DNA of 50,660 nucleotides from Photobacterium kishitanii (GCF_003026355.1 NZ_PYON01000026.1:1-50660), one strand, 5' to 3'; counted from the first letter of the stretch, positions 25,553 to 35,540 are shown. Notes: a model not told the origin generated them from the sequence alone. Translations and numbers: made by a program.

Positions 25553-26646
25553 TCAACCTTACTCCGATTATATAAATTTATATATTGCTCAACAACATAA
25601 CCTAAAGAATATCTATTTAGCATACGTTGTCGTCCTTGTTTACCTAATTGCTGTAATTCTTGTTCTGATTTGCTCAAAACTTCAATGATTCCTTTAGCAA
25701 GATCATCTGAATTCTCAGGAGCTACGAGTTTGCCAATACTTCCAACAACCTCTTTCACACCTCCACAATCTGTAGCAACCACAGGCCTTTCACACGCCAT
25801 TGCTTCAGCAACGACTAACCCAAAGCCCTCAAAAGATGACGATAGAACAAATAGATCACTTGCTGACATTATTCCAGAAACATCACGGCTTATACCTACA
25901 AATTCAACAACATCAGCTAAATTTAATTCATAAACTAACTGTAATAAATTATCCTTTAATGGGCCGTCACCAATAATCTTTACTTTAACATTTAATTTAT
26001 TGGCTACAACTATAGATATAGCGTTAAGTAAATTAGGGTAATCTTTTCGTGGATTTAAACTACCAACAGCAACAATTAATTTTTCATCCTTATTAATTTT
26101 AAATTGATTACGATATTTTATTCTTTTCTCTTCACTAAACAAAAATGTATCAGTATCGATACCATTTAACACTGTGATCATTCGTCCAGTTGCAACGGCT
26201 CCCAACTCAAGAAACTTATCTGTTGCTTCTTGGCTAACATTAGTTGAAATATCAGCTAACCCATCAGTTATTCGATAAGCAAGCATACGCAAACGACCAC
26301 CTTCATTTGTATTATGTGCAGTACAAACTAATCGAGGAATCTTTATTGTTAATCGTACCAAGCGCGCTAATAAATTAGCATGTATCATATGGCTATGAAT
26401 AACATCTGGTTGGAATTTTGTTACAAGAGCTCTTAATTTAAAATAGGCAGAAAAAAAATCGCTATAGCTACTCACACCAAGCGAAACAAGTTGAATATTT
26501 TCATTCTTCGGAGTAACAACAGCATCACCGAAAGCATAAGCGATTACAACCTCATGCCCTTGCTCTACATACTTATCAGCTAGGTTTACAACTAAATTCT
26601 CAGCACCACCCATGCCTAACCCAGTAATTACCAATAAAATTTTCAT
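25549..26646 (-). CDS. Glycosyltransferase family 4
   Basis: A 365-residue GT-B enzyme starting MKILLVITGLGMGGAENLV, the typical GT4 beginning with a glycine-rich loop. The C-terminal domain carries 'AVGSLNPRKDYPNLL', 'FVGISRDVSGIMSASDLFVL' and the EX7E motif in 'FEGFGLVVAEAMACERPVV'. It should add a further sugar to the operon 2 repeat unit. I chose ATG 26646, four codons after a possible ATG at 26658, because MKIL is the family's usual start; the ribosome-binding evidence does not decide. It overlaps the following GT4 gene by 4 bp. It belongs to the same broad family as its neighbour but is not a close duplicate. Confidence 0.88.
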   Translation of the reverse strand: MKILLVITGLGMGGAENLVVNLADKYVEQGHEVVIAYAFGDAVVTPKNENIQLVSLGVSSYSDFFSAYFKLRALVTKFQPDVIHSHMIHANLLARLVRLTIKIPRLVCTAHNTNEGGRLRMLAYRITDGLADISTNVSQEATDKFLELGAVATGRMITVLNGIDTDTFLFSEEKRIKYRNQFKINKDEKLIVAVGSLNPRKDYPNLLNAISIVVANKLNVKVKIIGDGPLKDNLLQLVYELNLADVVEFVGISRDVSGIMSASDLFVLSSSFEGFGLVVAEAMACERPVVATDCGGVKEVVGSIGKLVAPENSDDLAKGIIEVLSKSEQELQQLGKQGRQRMLNRYSLGYVVEQYINLYNRSKVE

Positions 26647-26699
26647 TCCTATTAACATCCTATTATAACAACAGTATATCTAGTAACTTACAATCCAAA

Positions 26700-27626
26700 C
26701 TATCTACTTATTGGACGTTGAAATAATGTCTTAAATAATAATCTAAATTTATACTGCCCTAATTTAAATCCATATTTATTTATTAAAAGTAAACGATTAA
26801 ATAAAGATAACTCAGGATATTTAAAGTAAGCCTTAAACAACTCTTTATCTTTTATTGATATTGAATCTTTATAAAAATCATAAAAACATTTTTTTTCATC
26901 ATAATGCAGTTTAGTTAAAACAGCGCCATCCGTATTCAATGCTCTTTTTATTATACTTCGAATATCATTATTATTAACATTACCTGTGACATTTTTATCA
27001 TGCTGACGATATAACATCAATTTGTCATCTAAAAAGTGAACATCACCAAAAACATGAGCGATAAGAGAAGTAATATCATCATGTAAATAGAATTTGGCAG
27101 TATATTCTTTCAACATGTTACATAGAAACTTATTAAATAATATAGAGCATCCCTGATAACCAGAGTTAAAAAACAAAAATTCATTTAGGTTTTCGGCTCT
27201 AACAGTAGAAATACTTGGCAATGTAATAACCCCTTTATTGCTATTATATCCATAAGCATCGCAATACACTAATCCAGGTACATCTCCTCTTAATTTAATA
27301 TTTGCATATTTTTTTAAATTTTCAATTTTGCGTTCAAACCAAATATCATCTTGATCACAAAAAATAGCATATTCTGATTCAGAGTATCTAGTTAGCTCAA
27401 TAAAACTTTTACCTGGCCCTATATTTCCAAGCTCATCCTTAATTAATATTATTCTTGAATCAAGACTAGAAATTTCATTAACTATCGCTACTGTATTATC
27501 AGTAGAAAAATCATCACGAATAAACAACTTCCAATTAACATCTGTTTGCTGCTGTAGCGATAAGATCTGATTTCTAATAAAATCAGAACCATTATATGTT
27601 GCCATTAAGATATCAACAGTTTGCAT
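26700..27626 (-). CDS. Glycosyltransferase family 2, possibly rhamnosyltransferase
   Basis: A 308-residue GT-A enzyme with 'VDILMATYNGSDFI' at the N-terminus, 'IRDDFSTDNT' and 'IFCDQDDIWF' near residues 90-99 (DxD-type metal site). The sequence style is that of O-antigen GT2 enzymes often annotated as rhamnosyltransferases, and the operon encodes complete dTDP-rhamnose synthesis, so L-rhamnose is a reasonable donor; this is inference. ATG 27626 has AAGGA in front and overlaps the wzy stop at 27613 by 14 bp. The other GT2 in the window (349-1251) shares the fold and DQDD motif but belongs to operon 1. Confidence 0.87.
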   Translation of the reverse strand: MQTVDILMATYNGSDFIRNQILSLQQQTDVNWKLFIRDDFSTDNTVAIVNEISSLDSRIILIKDELGNIGPGKSFIELTRYSESEYAIFCDQDDIWFERKIENLKKYANIKLRGDVPGLVYCDAYGYNSNKGVITLPSISTVRAENLNEFLFFNSGYQGCSILFNKFLCNMLKEYTAKFYLHDDITSLIAHVFGDVHFLDDKLMLYRQHDKNVTGNVNNNDIRSIIKRALNTDGAVLTKLHYDEKKCFYDFYKDSISIKDKELFKAYFKYPELSLFNRLLLINKYGFKLGQYKFRLLFKTLFQRPISR

Positions 27627-28785
27627 CACTCTTCCTTGAAATTATAAATATAACTAATAGACAAAACGTGACTTGTATATTAAACGATAATAATGAAAAT
27701 AAACTTTCCACAAAAAACTGAGTGAATAATGCAGGAATAAAAATAAAGTATAATGCTATAAAGAAAGTATTTTTAAAATTAACCCCTTTATATAACAAAC
27801 CAAACACACAGCCATATATTACTGAAAATATAAGTACACCTCCAATTTTGAAATCTATATAAAATGGATATAATACTGTATAAACATTTGTTAAATTTGG
27901 TATTTCTACATAAGGAAAGATTAAATTAACAGGGGGCCCATTTAAACCTAATGCATAACCTATCGCATAAAGCAATCGTAGTGAATTAGCACCAAAAAGT
28001 GGAGATAAATTAAAGTTCACATACCCTAACCCTACAATGGGAGAGTATGTATATACAGATAACAATTTAAAATAATCAACGCTAGTTTTACCATCTGACC
28101 TTATTAACTGCATAAAAATCATAAACAACACAGTAAAAATCACAATGATAAATATATTTTTTACCGTTATTTCTTTCTTTGATATTTTAATTCCGATCCA
28201 AATTAATATTGGTGTCAATATAGCAAACTTACCCATTACAGCTAATGCAAAAAGTGCCATCCATACCCATAACGCTATACGTTTAGCCTGATTTTTTTTA
28301 CTTTCATATATATTTTCAAAAACAAATAGAGCAAGAATTAACGGATAAAATCGCCCAATAAGACCAATGGTTTGATAACCTATTTCATTCATCGTAGCCA
28401 ACCTTAAATTCAAGAAAAATTGAGATTGACCACTACTTCCCACAACCCATATTCTATATGCTAGAATAAAAGCAAGTATATAAACCACATATTGATAGTT
28501 AAATCTTATTTCTAATTTTGAGTTACATAATTCTTTAAATCTAGCTGGTTTTTGGGGTTCAAATATTATAAATAATATACTCGTTATAAAAAACCATACC
28601 ATCCAAGCTGTAAATACACTATTGGTTATAGGGTAATAATCTGTGTAAAAAAAGATACCGGGAACAAAACTTACCCCCCAAGCAAAACAATTTAGGACTA
28701 ATGGAGAGAATAATGACATCCTTTTATAATATGCAATGACACAAAAGAATGTAATAATAAATGTTGCATATATTGAGTAATTCAT
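27613..28785 (-). CDS. wzy: O-antigen/oligosaccharide repeat-unit polymerase, Wzy-like
   Basis: A 390-residue polytopic membrane protein with about ten hydrophobic segments and a large periplasmic loop around residues 255-310, the layout of Wzy polymerases. Conserved motifs are few, as is normal for Wzy; 'FMQLIRSDGKTSVDYF' just after a helix and the loop 'YTYSPIVGLGYVNFNLSPLFG' resemble the oligosaccharide repeat-unit polymerase family. Wzy joins undecaprenyl-linked repeat units at the periplasmic face of the inner membrane. It lies 2 bp after wzx. The DNA is strongly A+T-rich, as is common for wzx and wzy. The call depends on topology and place in the operon. Confidence 0.85.
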   Translation of the reverse strand: MNYSIYATFIITFFCVIAYYKRMSLFSPLVLNCFAWGVSFVPGIFFYTDYYPITNSVFTAWMVWFFITSILFIIFEPQKPARFKELCNSKLEIRFNYQYVVYILAFILAYRIWVVGSSGQSQFFLNLRLATMNEIGYQTIGLIGRFYPLILALFVFENIYESKKNQAKRIALWVWMALFALAVMGKFAILTPILIWIGIKISKKEITVKNIFIIVIFTVLFMIFMQLIRSDGKTSVDYFKLLSVYTYSPIVGLGYVNFNLSPLFGANSLRLLYAIGYALGLNGPPVNLIFPYVEIPNLTNVYTVLYPFYIDFKIGGVLIFSVIYGCVFGLLYKGVNFKNTFFIALYFIFIPALFTQFFVESLFSLLSFNIQVTFCLLVIFIISRKSDANC

Positions 28786-28787
28786 AA

Positions 28788-30014
28788 TTAAAGCATCTTT
28801 CTAGAAAAATATTCAAGTACAATGAAATCAATAATAACTCGAATACTCCAAGCTATAGCAGCCCCAACAAACCCATATGAATGAACTAAAACAAAGAGAA
28901 TCATAAAGAACGGTATTACTTCTACCATATGAATATATGCGGTTAATTTAGAACTCCCTAAAGCTTGAATTCGTGAAAATGGTATTTGAGCGAGCGAATT
29001 AAAGAAAAACCCGACAATTAAAACTTTCAATACAACTGTAGAATTTATACCGTATTCGCTACCAAGCCAAAATGATAATATTTCTTTAGAGAAAACAAAC
29101 AATGGTACTAATATAGCAAATAACACAATACTTAAACTAATATATGCTTGTCTGGCAATTTTTTTACTATCATCTGAATTTTTACTAAAATATGGGAAAA
29201 TTGTTTTAGCTAATGCACCAGGAATAATACTTATCTTTTGAATTAAATCAGTGGGTGCAGCAAAGAAGGCTACTTTGTCTGCTCCCATTATATTAGATAG
29301 AATAAACCTATCAGCATATACCATTAAAGGACTGATAATATTTGATAATGTTATCCATCCACCAAATGTTATTAACTCATAAAATATATCCCACTTGAAA
29401 CATAAGAAATCCTTCCCTAAATATTTAGAACAGGAATAAAAGGCAACAAAAGAGACTAATACTCGCGCAATTAACAACCCAACAATAGCAGAAAACAAAC
29501 TATTATGGATAAATACAGAAACTACAGGAAATAATGAGATTATTGTTCCTGTAAATATTTTATATTTATTTAACTCTAGAAACTTTTGTTTACCCTCTAG
29601 ATATGCAAAAGCAACAGTACCAACGAGAAAGAAAGGTACAATAATACTTAAGCATTTTATAGATGATGTAACATCAACAACTTCATTTGAGGTTACATTT
29701 AATAAACTTGTTATATTTCTTGAGCCGAAATATATACCAACAGCTGCAATAATTGATATAAAAAACACCGAAACTAATGCTGTTCCCATTATCTTTTTAT
29801 CAAAATCTAATTCATCTTGAGTCGCTATTTTTCGAATGACTGCTCTTGTTATACCAGCATCAAATAATCCACTATAACCTAGGATTGAAAATGACAGCAT
29901 CAAAATACCAAACAATTCAACATTTAGTCCTCGCGCTAAATATGCCATAGCTGGTATAGATATAAGTCCTGGAATCAACATGCCTATAATATTAAACAGT
30001 GTATTCTTGTACAT
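28788..30014 (-). CDS. wzx: O-antigen flippase, Wzx
   Basis: A 408-residue polytopic protein of the MOP superfamily (polysaccharide transporter family), with about twelve membrane helices. The N-terminus MYKNTLFNIIGMLIPGLISI, followed by 'MAYLARGLNVELFGILMLSF' and 'GYSGLFDAGITRAVIRKIA', is characteristic of Wzx flippases. It moves the finished undecaprenyl-linked repeat unit from the cytoplasmic to the periplasmic face, where Wzy polymerises it. It follows rmlC by 3 bp and precedes wzy. A second, unrelated-looking Wzx begins at the left edge (1-316), so each polysaccharide operon has its own flippase. Confidence 0.93.
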   Translation of the reverse strand: MYKNTLFNIIGMLIPGLISIPAMAYLARGLNVELFGILMLSFSILGYSGLFDAGITRAVIRKIATQDELDFDKKIMGTALVSVFFISIIAAVGIYFGSRNITSLLNVTSNEVVDVTSSIKCLSIIVPFFLVGTVAFAYLEGKQKFLELNKYKIFTGTIISLFPVVSVFIHNSLFSAIVGLLIARVLVSFVAFYSCSKYLGKDFLCFKWDIFYELITFGGWITLSNIISPLMVYADRFILSNIMGADKVAFFAAPTDLIQKISIIPGALAKTIFPYFSKNSDDSKKIARQAYISLSIVLFAILVPLFVFSKEILSFWLGSEYGINSTVVLKVLIVGFFFNSLAQIPFSRIQALGSSKLTAYIHMVEVIPFFMILFVLVHSYGFVGAAIAWSIRVIIDFIVLEYFSRKML

Positions 30015-30017
30015 TTG

Positions 30018-30560
30018 TTAATAATCCAACATTATAAGTTCTAAGGCATTGGCGTCTTTTTCTGATAACACTGGTTCATTTGATAGAGGCCACTCAACCT
30101 TAATATTAGAATCATTCCAAGCTATTGATATTTCAGCAGAAGGATTATAGTAATCAGTGCACTTATAGACGAACTCAGCCTCATCACTAGTAACATAAAA
30201 ACCATGGGCAAAACCTTCGGGAATCCAAAGTTGTCGCTTATTTTCAGCAGATAAGTACACACCTACCCATTGACCAAACGTTGCTGAATCTTTACGAATA
30301 TCAACCGCTACATCAAAAACTTCACCAGAAACTACACGGACTAACTTACCCTGTGTATTTTGAGTTTGGTAATGTAACCCACGCAAAATACCTTTTTTAG
30401 ACTTTGAATGATTATCCTGTACAAACTTCGTTGATTTACCTGTCACTAAGTCTTCAAATTTTTTTTGATTCCATGTTTCCATAAAGAAACCGCGATCATC
30501 ACCAAAAACAGTAGCTTCAATAATTTTCACATCAGGGATGCTAGTATCTATAACTTTCAT
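30018..30560 (-). CDS. rmlC: dTDP-4-dehydrorhamnose 3,5-epimerase
   Basis: RmlC epimerises C3 and C5 of dTDP-4-keto-6-deoxyglucose in dTDP-L-rhamnose synthesis. The 180-residue protein is full length and has the cupin fold motifs: 'GILRGLHYQ' with the catalytic His, 'GKLVRVVSGEVFDVAVDIRK' and 'IPEGFAHGFYV'. 'YKCTDYYNPSAE' has the conserved Tyr region. It is fourth of the rml genes (rmlB, rmlA, rmlD, rmlC) in transcription order, 20 bp after rmlD. Confidence 0.97.
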   Translation of the reverse strand: MKVIDTSIPDVKIIEATVFGDDRGFFMETWNQKKFEDLVTGKSTKFVQDNHSKSKKGILRGLHYQTQNTQGKLVRVVSGEVFDVAVDIRKDSATFGQWVGVYLSAENKRQLWIPEGFAHGFYVTSDEAEFVYKCTDYYNPSAEISIAWNDSNIKVEWPLSNEPVLSEKDANALELIMLDY

Positions 30561-30580
30561 TATTCTTCTCTAATTTAGTC

Positions 30581-31471
30581 TTAAACATAATCAACTAAAT
30601 GATCTAATGCTGATTGCCAATTACTTGCTGGAATATTAAATACTGTTGTTATTTTGTTGGTATTTAAAGTTGAATTGGCTGGCCGCTTCGCAGGTGTTGG
30701 GTAATCTTCAGTTTTAATTCCTTTTATATCAGGGGATTTAATTAATACACCTTGCGTAACAGCTTTATCATAAATAACTTGGGCAAAGTTGAACCAACTC
30801 ACATGCGGCAAGCCAGAAAAATGGTAAATTCCATAATCACCAATATTGAATGTATTTTTTGAATCAGTGATAGTTTTCGCTATTTTAATTAATGCCGCAG
30901 CAATATCACCAGCATAAGTTGGTCCACCAAACTGGTCAGCAACAATACCTAATGAATCTCTTTGCTTTGCTAAACGAAGCATGGTTTTAACAAAATTATT
31001 GCCATCTTCACCAAACACCCACGCGGTACGTAAAATAATATGGCGAGGGCAAGCATTAATAACTGCTTCTTCACCCGCTAATTTACTTTCGCCATATACA
31101 CCTTGCGGACTAACTGAATCAGACTCACTATACAAGCCTTGTTTATCACCCGAAAAAACATAATCTGTTGATATATGTAATATTGCTGCACCAACTTTCT
31201 CAGCGGCTTGCGCTAAATATTTAGGGCCATCTCGATTTATAGCATAAGACAATTCAACTTCATCTTCAGCTTTATCAACAGCGGTATGAGCAGCTGCATT
31301 AATAATAATAGTCGGCAAGAAATCATTGACTGTTTTTATTACATCTTGCTCAGAGGTAATATCAAGTTTATTTCTTTCAACAGCTAAAAGTTCAATCTCA
31401 GGACAAGATTGTAGCTGTTTTACTAAACAGCTACCTACTTGACCACTGCTACCTGTAATTAATACTTTCAC
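30581..31471 (-). CDS. rmlD: dTDP-4-dehydrorhamnose reductase
   Basis: RmlD carries out the last step of dTDP-L-rhamnose synthesis, NAD(P)H-dependent reduction of the 4-keto group. The 296-residue SDR-type protein has 'ITGSSGQVGSCLV' at the N-terminus, 'NAAAHTAVDKAEDE' around residue 65, 'STDYVFSGDK', and the catalytic 'YGESKLAGE' with the Tyr-x3-Lys pair. 'LRTAWVFGEDGNNFVKTML' is also typical. It lies 16 bp downstream of rmlA. Confidence 0.97.
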   Translation of the reverse strand: MKVLITGSSGQVGSCLVKQLQSCPEIELLAVERNKLDITSEQDVIKTVNDFLPTIIINAAAHTAVDKAEDEVELSYAINRDGPKYLAQAAEKVGAAILHISTDYVFSGDKQGLYSESDSVSPQGVYGESKLAGEEAVINACPRHIILRTAWVFGEDGNNFVKTMLRLAKQRDSLGIVADQFGGPTYAGDIAAALIKIAKTITDSKNTFNIGDYGIYHFSGLPHVSWFNFAQVIYDKAVTQGVLIKSPDIKGIKTEDYPTPAKRPANSTLNTNKITTVFNIPASNWQSALDHLVDYV

Positions 31472-31487
31472 AATGTTTATTCACTTC

Positions 31488-32366
31488 TTATTTTGCTTCA
31501 GAAATAACACGCATTAAATACTGACCGTATTCATTTTTCATCATTGGTTCAGCTAACAACCGCACTTGCTCTGTTGTTAACCAGCTATTACGCCATGCTA
31601 TTTCTTCTAAACAAGCGACTTTTAAGCCTTGGATATTTTGTACTGTTTCAACAAATGATGCTGCTTGTTGCAAGCTTTCATGGGTACCCGTATCAAGCCA
31701 CGCAAACCCACGACCCAACAATTCAACATTCAATGACCCGTCATTTAAGTACATTTCATTAAGTGTGGTTATTTCAAGCTCACCACGATGTGATGGTTTT
31801 ACTTGTTTAGCCATTTCAACAACACGATTATCATAGAAATATAATCCTGTTACCGCATAATTTGATTTCGGTTGTTGAGGTTTTTCTTCAATAGAAATGG
31901 CTTTCATATTGTCATCAAATTCAACAACGCCGAATCGCTCAGGGTCTTTTACCTGATAACCAAATACTGTCGAAATTCCTTGAGAAGTTTGTTCCTTAGC
32001 ATGACTAAGTTGTTGTCCAAATGATTGACCATAAAAGATATTATCGCCAAGCACTAAACACACACTGTCATTACCAATAAAATCTTCACCAATAATAAAT
32101 GCTTGTGCTAGACCGTCAGGAGAAGGCTGAATTGCGTATTCAAGGTTAATACCAAAATCAGTACCATCACCAAGTAGGCGACGAAAGCTTTCATTATCTT
32201 CAGGCGTAGTAATAATTAAAATATCTTTAATACCCGTTAACATTAATGTTGATAACGGATAAAAGATCATTGGCTTATCGTAAATTGGTAGTAATTGCTT
32301 CGATACACCGCGAGTAATAGGGTAAAGACGCGTACCAGAGCCGCCAGCTAAAATAATACCTTTCAT
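31488..32366 (-). CDS. rmlA: Glucose-1-phosphate thymidylyltransferase
   Basis: RmlA makes dTDP-glucose from glucose-1-phosphate and dTTP. The 292-residue protein opens with [20 protein letters not shown], the nucleotidyltransferase signature, followed by '[17 protein letters not shown]'. 'VLGDNIFYG' carries the metal-binding Asp, and '[20 protein letters not shown]' and '[14 protein letters not shown]' are conserved in the family. The gene starts 1 bp after rmlB ends. Confidence 0.97.
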   Translation of the reverse strand: MKGIILAGGSGTRLYPITRGVSKQLLPIYDKPMIFYPLSTLMLTGIKDILIITTPEDNESFRRLLGDGTDFGINLEYAIQPSPDGLAQAFIIGEDFIGNDSVCLVLGDNIFYGQSFGQQLSHAKEQTSQGISTVFGYQVKDPERFGVVEFDDNMKAISIEEKPQQPKSNYAVTGLYFYDNRVVEMAKQVKPSHRGELEITTLNEMYLNDGSLNVELLGRGFAWLDTGTHESLQQAASFVETVQNIQGLKVACLEEIAWRNSWLTTEQVRLLAEPMMKNEYGQYLMRVISEAK

Positions 32367-32367
32367 T

Positions 32368-33447
32368 TTATTTCTCGCTATTATTTATTGATGTACCTAA
32401 ACGCTCAAAACTGTATGAACCATCTAATACTCGGCTCCACCATTTTTTATTATTTAAATACCACTCTACGGTTTTTCTAATACCTGATTCAAATGTTTCA
32501 GCAGGTTGCCAGCCTAATTCTCGCGCAATTTTCGAAGCATCAATAGCATAACGGACATCATGACCTGGGCGGTCAGTAACATAAGTGATCAAATCTTGGT
32601 ATTGAGCAATGCCATCAGGTTTATTAGGGACTAATTCTTCAAGCAATGAACAAATTGTTTTCACCACTTCAATATTAGCTTTTTCATTATGACCACCGAT
32701 GTTATAGGTTTCACCTATCTCACCTTTGGTAACAACGGTATACAGTGCACATGCATGATCTTCTACATATAGCCAATCACGTATTTGCATTCCATCACCA
32801 TAAACGGGTAATTCTTTACCATCTAAAGCGTTCAATATAATGAGTGGGATCAATTTCTCAGGAAAATGATAAGGACCGTAGTTATTTGAGCAATTGGTTA
32901 TAATAGTTGGTAAGCCGTATGTACGCAGCCAAGCACGCACTAAATGATCACTTGACGCTTTAGAAGCTGAGTACGGACTTGATGGATCATACGATGTTGT
33001 TTCAGTGAACAAGTCATCCGTACCATCCAAATCACCATAGACTTCATCGGTTGAAATATGATGGAAACGAAATACGGTCTTACGTGTTTGGTCTAATTGA
33101 TTCCAGTAAGCACGTGTTGCTTCTAAAATGGTATATGTGCCGACAATATTGGTTTCAATAAATGCAGCAGGACCATCAATAGAACGGTCAACATGGCTTT
33201 CAGCAGCTAAATGCATTACTGCATTAGGTTGATGCTCTGCAAAAACACGATCTAGTTCGGCACGATCACAAATATCAACTTGTTCAAATATATAACGATC
33301 ACTATTCTCAATATCAATTAAAGATTCTAAATTTCCCGCATAGGTTAATTTATCCACATTAACAATACTATCTTGAGTATTATTTATAATATGACGAATC
33401 ACGGCTGAGCCAATAAAACCAGCTCCACCTGTAACAAGAATTTTCAT
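32368..33447 (-). CDS. rmlB: dTDP-glucose 4,6-dehydratase
   Basis: RmlB converts dTDP-glucose to dTDP-4-keto-6-deoxyglucose with tightly bound NAD. The 359-residue SDR protein starts [20 protein letters not shown] with the GxxGxxG motif. Further motifs are '[13 protein letters not shown]', 'STDEVYGDL' with the catalytic Asp-Glu pair, and '[14 protein letters not shown]' with the Tyr-x3-Lys. It is second in operon 2, 10 bp after wzz. Its product could also be drawn off by the aminotransferase at 18963-20141 if that enzyme is of the VioA type. Confidence 0.97.
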   Translation of the reverse strand: MKILVTGGAGFIGSAVIRHIINNTQDSIVNVDKLTYAGNLESLIDIENSDRYIFEQVDICDRAELDRVFAEHQPNAVMHLAAESHVDRSIDGPAAFIETNIVGTYTILEATRAYWNQLDQTRKTVFRFHHISTDEVYGDLDGTDDLFTETTSYDPSSPYSASKASSDHLVRAWLRTYGLPTIITNCSNNYGPYHFPEKLIPLIILNALDGKELPVYGDGMQIRDWLYVEDHACALYTVVTKGEIGETYNIGGHNEKANIEVVKTICSLLEELVPNKPDGIAQYQDLITYVTDRPGHDVRYAIDASKIARELGWQPAETFESGIRKTVEWYLNNKKWWSRVLDGSYSFERLGTSINNSEK

Positions 33448-33457
33448 TAAAAACCTC

Positions 33458-34351
33458 TTATTGATAGTTATTTTTTCGGTTAAATATATCTTTAATCAGA
33501 ACGAAACAAACACCAAACATTAATCCGAAAATAAAAAACAGAGACCATATAAATATTATTTTTGACATTGAATGTTTTATTGGATTTTCTAACCTTACAG
33601 AAAGGTTAATATTTTCCACCTTAAACGGTATGATCTCTATTTTCCTTATATTCCCAACAGAACCATTCATATCACTAATAAAATTAATAAATGTTTCAAA
33701 GTTTTTTTCTTTTTTATTTGAAAAAGCAATAGTATTACTAAAGAAATATTTATTTTCAATAAAATATAAATTCAACTTGGAAAGACTATCTTTAGTTATT
33801 TTATTTTCAATAAAACTAACATATGATTTAAGAATATTAACACTAATTTCAGAATCTGCAGTTATAACCTTTAATTTATATATATCATTTTTACTCTTTG
33901 ATATAGACATATTACTAGCCATGACATTAATAAAATTATCATCTAATTTTATTTTTTTATTCTGTGTATAGTTTTTTACTATTTCACTTGATAATATGAA
34001 CTTCTTTTTATTATTGAAAGATTCAAAGAAAGGGAAAAAATTTCCAAATAAAACTTTATTTGAAATTATACTATCAATAGTCTTATTTTTTTTATTCTCA
34101 TTTAATCCTTTATAATAATAAGAATCAACTAAACCTTGATTATTCTTATTCTTGCCATAAATTATTTTTGTATTTTCAGCATAGGAGACAATCCCAGATA
34201 CTCCCCACAACGGTTTGATTGATAAACTATAATACCCTCCAACCAAAGCAAAAAGACAAATGCTAACTATTATCCAGATCTTCCCTTGCCACAACACCCT
34301 ACACATCTGATCACAACTAACTTCATCAGTTTGATTTCGAGATAGGTCCAT
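33458..34351 (-). CDS. wzz: O-antigen chain-length determinant, Wzz-like
   Basis: A 297-residue inner-membrane protein with one membrane helix near residues 30-47 ('[19 protein letters not shown]') and a second near 267-289 ('[20 protein letters not shown]'), enclosing a periplasmic domain of about 215 residues. This is the topology of Wzz polysaccharide co-polymerases, which set polymer length together with Wzy. The Pro/Gly pattern before the second helix is weak ('RLENPIKHS'), and the periplasmic part is unusually rich in Lys and Asn and A+T-rich in its DNA, so it has diverged strongly. It is the first gene of operon 2. No kinase domain is attached, in contrast to Wzc. Confidence 0.85.
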   Translation of the reverse strand: MDLSRNQTDEVSCDQMCRVLWQGKIWIIVSICLFALVGGYYSLSIKPLWGVSGIVSYAENTKIIYGKNKNNQGLVDSYYYKGLNENKKNKTIDSIISNKVLFGNFFPFFESFNNKKKFILSSEIVKNYTQNKKIKLDDNFINVMASNMSISKSKNDIYKLKVITADSEISVNILKSYVSFIENKITKDSLSKLNLYFIENKYFFSNTIAFSNKKEKNFETFINFISDMNGSVGNIRKIEIIPFKVENINLSVRLENPIKHSMSKIIFIWSLFFIFGLMFGVCFVLIKDIFNRKNNYQ

Positions 34352-34378
34352 ATTTGCTACTCATTCTATTTTAGAAAT

Positions 34379-34420
34379 ACGCTACCGCCCTTGGGATTTG
34401 CTATACACCCACAAAGCACT
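34379..34420 (-). promoter_or_regulatory. JUMPstart with consensus ops element upstream of wzz
   Basis: On the minus strand GGCGGTAGCGT (34389 to 34379) is identical to the ops consensus. Upstream lies AGTGCTTTG (from 34420), matching the beginning of the JUMPstart consensus. It is 28 bp before the wzz start codon. RfaH recruitment here would allow transcription through the roughly 17-kb operon. Confidence 0.9.
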
Positions 34421-34446
34421 AATTCTAATTTTAAACTTACTCATGA

Positions 34447-34466
34447 TTGCATGCTATAACATGCAA
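34447..34466. repeat. Perfect inverted repeat after yfcL
   Basis: TTGCATG and CATGCAA flank a 6-bp loop immediately after the yfcL stop codon. There is no T-run, so it may be a weak terminator or part of the operon 2 promoter region. Confidence 0.5.
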
Positions 34467-34724
34467 CTATGCCATTAATTTATCACTGTATTGCTGAACT
34501 AATTGCCAATCACTTGGACTTAACTCACTTTTTGCATCCAGCAAACTTTGTTTTACTGTCTGCTGCATTTTCACAATATCAGTAATACCTTGCTGCTCAC
34601 AATCAGCTGCAGCAAGTGAGATATGCCCACGTAAATAACCACCAGCAAACAGTTCGTCATCCGTTGCACTGTCAATATTGTCATCAATCAGCTGCAATAG
34701 CTTTTGTTCGTAATAGTGGATCAT
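34467..34724 (-). CDS. yfcL: YfcL family protein
   Basis: A small 85-residue acidic, helical protein with no signal or membrane segment. Sequence and place directly after epmC match YfcL, a protein of unknown function encoded beside epmC and aroC in many gammaproteobacteria, including E. coli. Motif-like parts are 'MIHYYEQKLLQLIDDNI' and 'DDELFAGGYLRGHISLA'. It starts 15 bp after epmC ends and is probably cotranscribed with it. The JUMPstart of operon 2 begins about 45 bp after its stop. Confidence 0.85.
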   Translation of the reverse strand: MIHYYEQKLLQLIDDNIDSATDDELFAGGYLRGHISLAAADCEQQGITDIVKMQQTVKQSLLDAKSELSPSDWQLVQQYSDKLMA

Positions 34725-34739
34725 ATTCTATCCTTGTTG

Positions 34740-35303
34740 TTAAGCATGATCTGTTAATGGGATCGGCTTAGGAAAATCAGCTACTGTTAATGGCTCAATG
34801 CCATAAAAAGCACGAAATGCATCAGATAACATTTTGGCACGTTCTGGAATACCATGAGTCAAATAATTGAAAACTTGCTGACGTACTTTTAAGGTGAAAC
34901 CCACCCTATCAGGCTCACAGCTACCACTCAAATTATCGCAACTTACTTGATACTTAAACCCACAACTTGCTGATAAAATCCACTCAATAGCTTGGGGTTT
35001 AATTTCAACCACTTCAAATTCTGCTTGTATTTCAGCACTGCGACCATCTGGCTGGTACCAATAACCATAATCTTCTAATAACCGCCTTGCTTCTCCGGCA
35101 ATACACCAATGTCCGAGTTCATGCATCGCTGATGCATAATAGCCACGTGCAAATATAATTTGATGGTGGTTACGTTCCTCTGAAGCAGGAAGATAAATTG
35201 GATCATCACCACCTAATAATAGTTCAGTATTTAAACGATCTAAAAAGACCGAGTTAAACAAACGAATAAGATCGTTATAGTCATGTTTTATATATGTTTT
35301 CAT
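34740..35303 (-). CDS. epmC: Elongation factor P hydroxylase
   Basis: EpmC (YfcM) hydroxylates the lysylated Lys of elongation factor P, the last step of EF-P modification after EpmB and EpmA. The 187-residue protein is full length. 'ASAMHELGHWCIAG' (about residues 56-69) is the His-rich metal-binding region typical of the family, and 'DYGYWYQPDGRSAEIQAEFE' is strongly conserved. It lies near aroC as in E. coli, separated here by a YicG-type gene. The neighbouring 35304-35540 gap holds divergent promoters. Confidence 0.94.
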   Translation of the reverse strand: MKTYIKHDYNDLIRLFNSVFLDRLNTELLLGGDDPIYLPASEERNHHQIIFARGYYASAMHELGHWCIAGEARRLLEDYGYWYQPDGRSAEIQAEFEVVEIKPQAIEWILSASCGFKYQVSCDNLSGSCEPDRVGFTLKVRQQVFNYLTHGIPERAKMLSDAFRAFYGIEPLTVADFPKPIPLTDHA

Positions 35304-35540
35304 TTAATTATAATTAGCGTGTCATGATTATTTAACGCACGAAGTATATAGGTTTTCATAACTAAGCGCGAACTCTCACTTTAAATTATCAGTTATCGTC
35401 AATATTTATATTGTTACTATAAATATTATTTTTACATGAGCTCAATTAATCCCAAAAACAATTATTTTCATTAGAAGTTGAGATGCGTCACTAATACAAT
35501 ATTGTCATCCCCATAATTAACCACAGGCATCACAGTTATT

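Noticed and set aside
34447..34466. Inverted repeat after yfcL as a definite terminator
   Set aside because: No T-run follows, so I list it only as a repeat.
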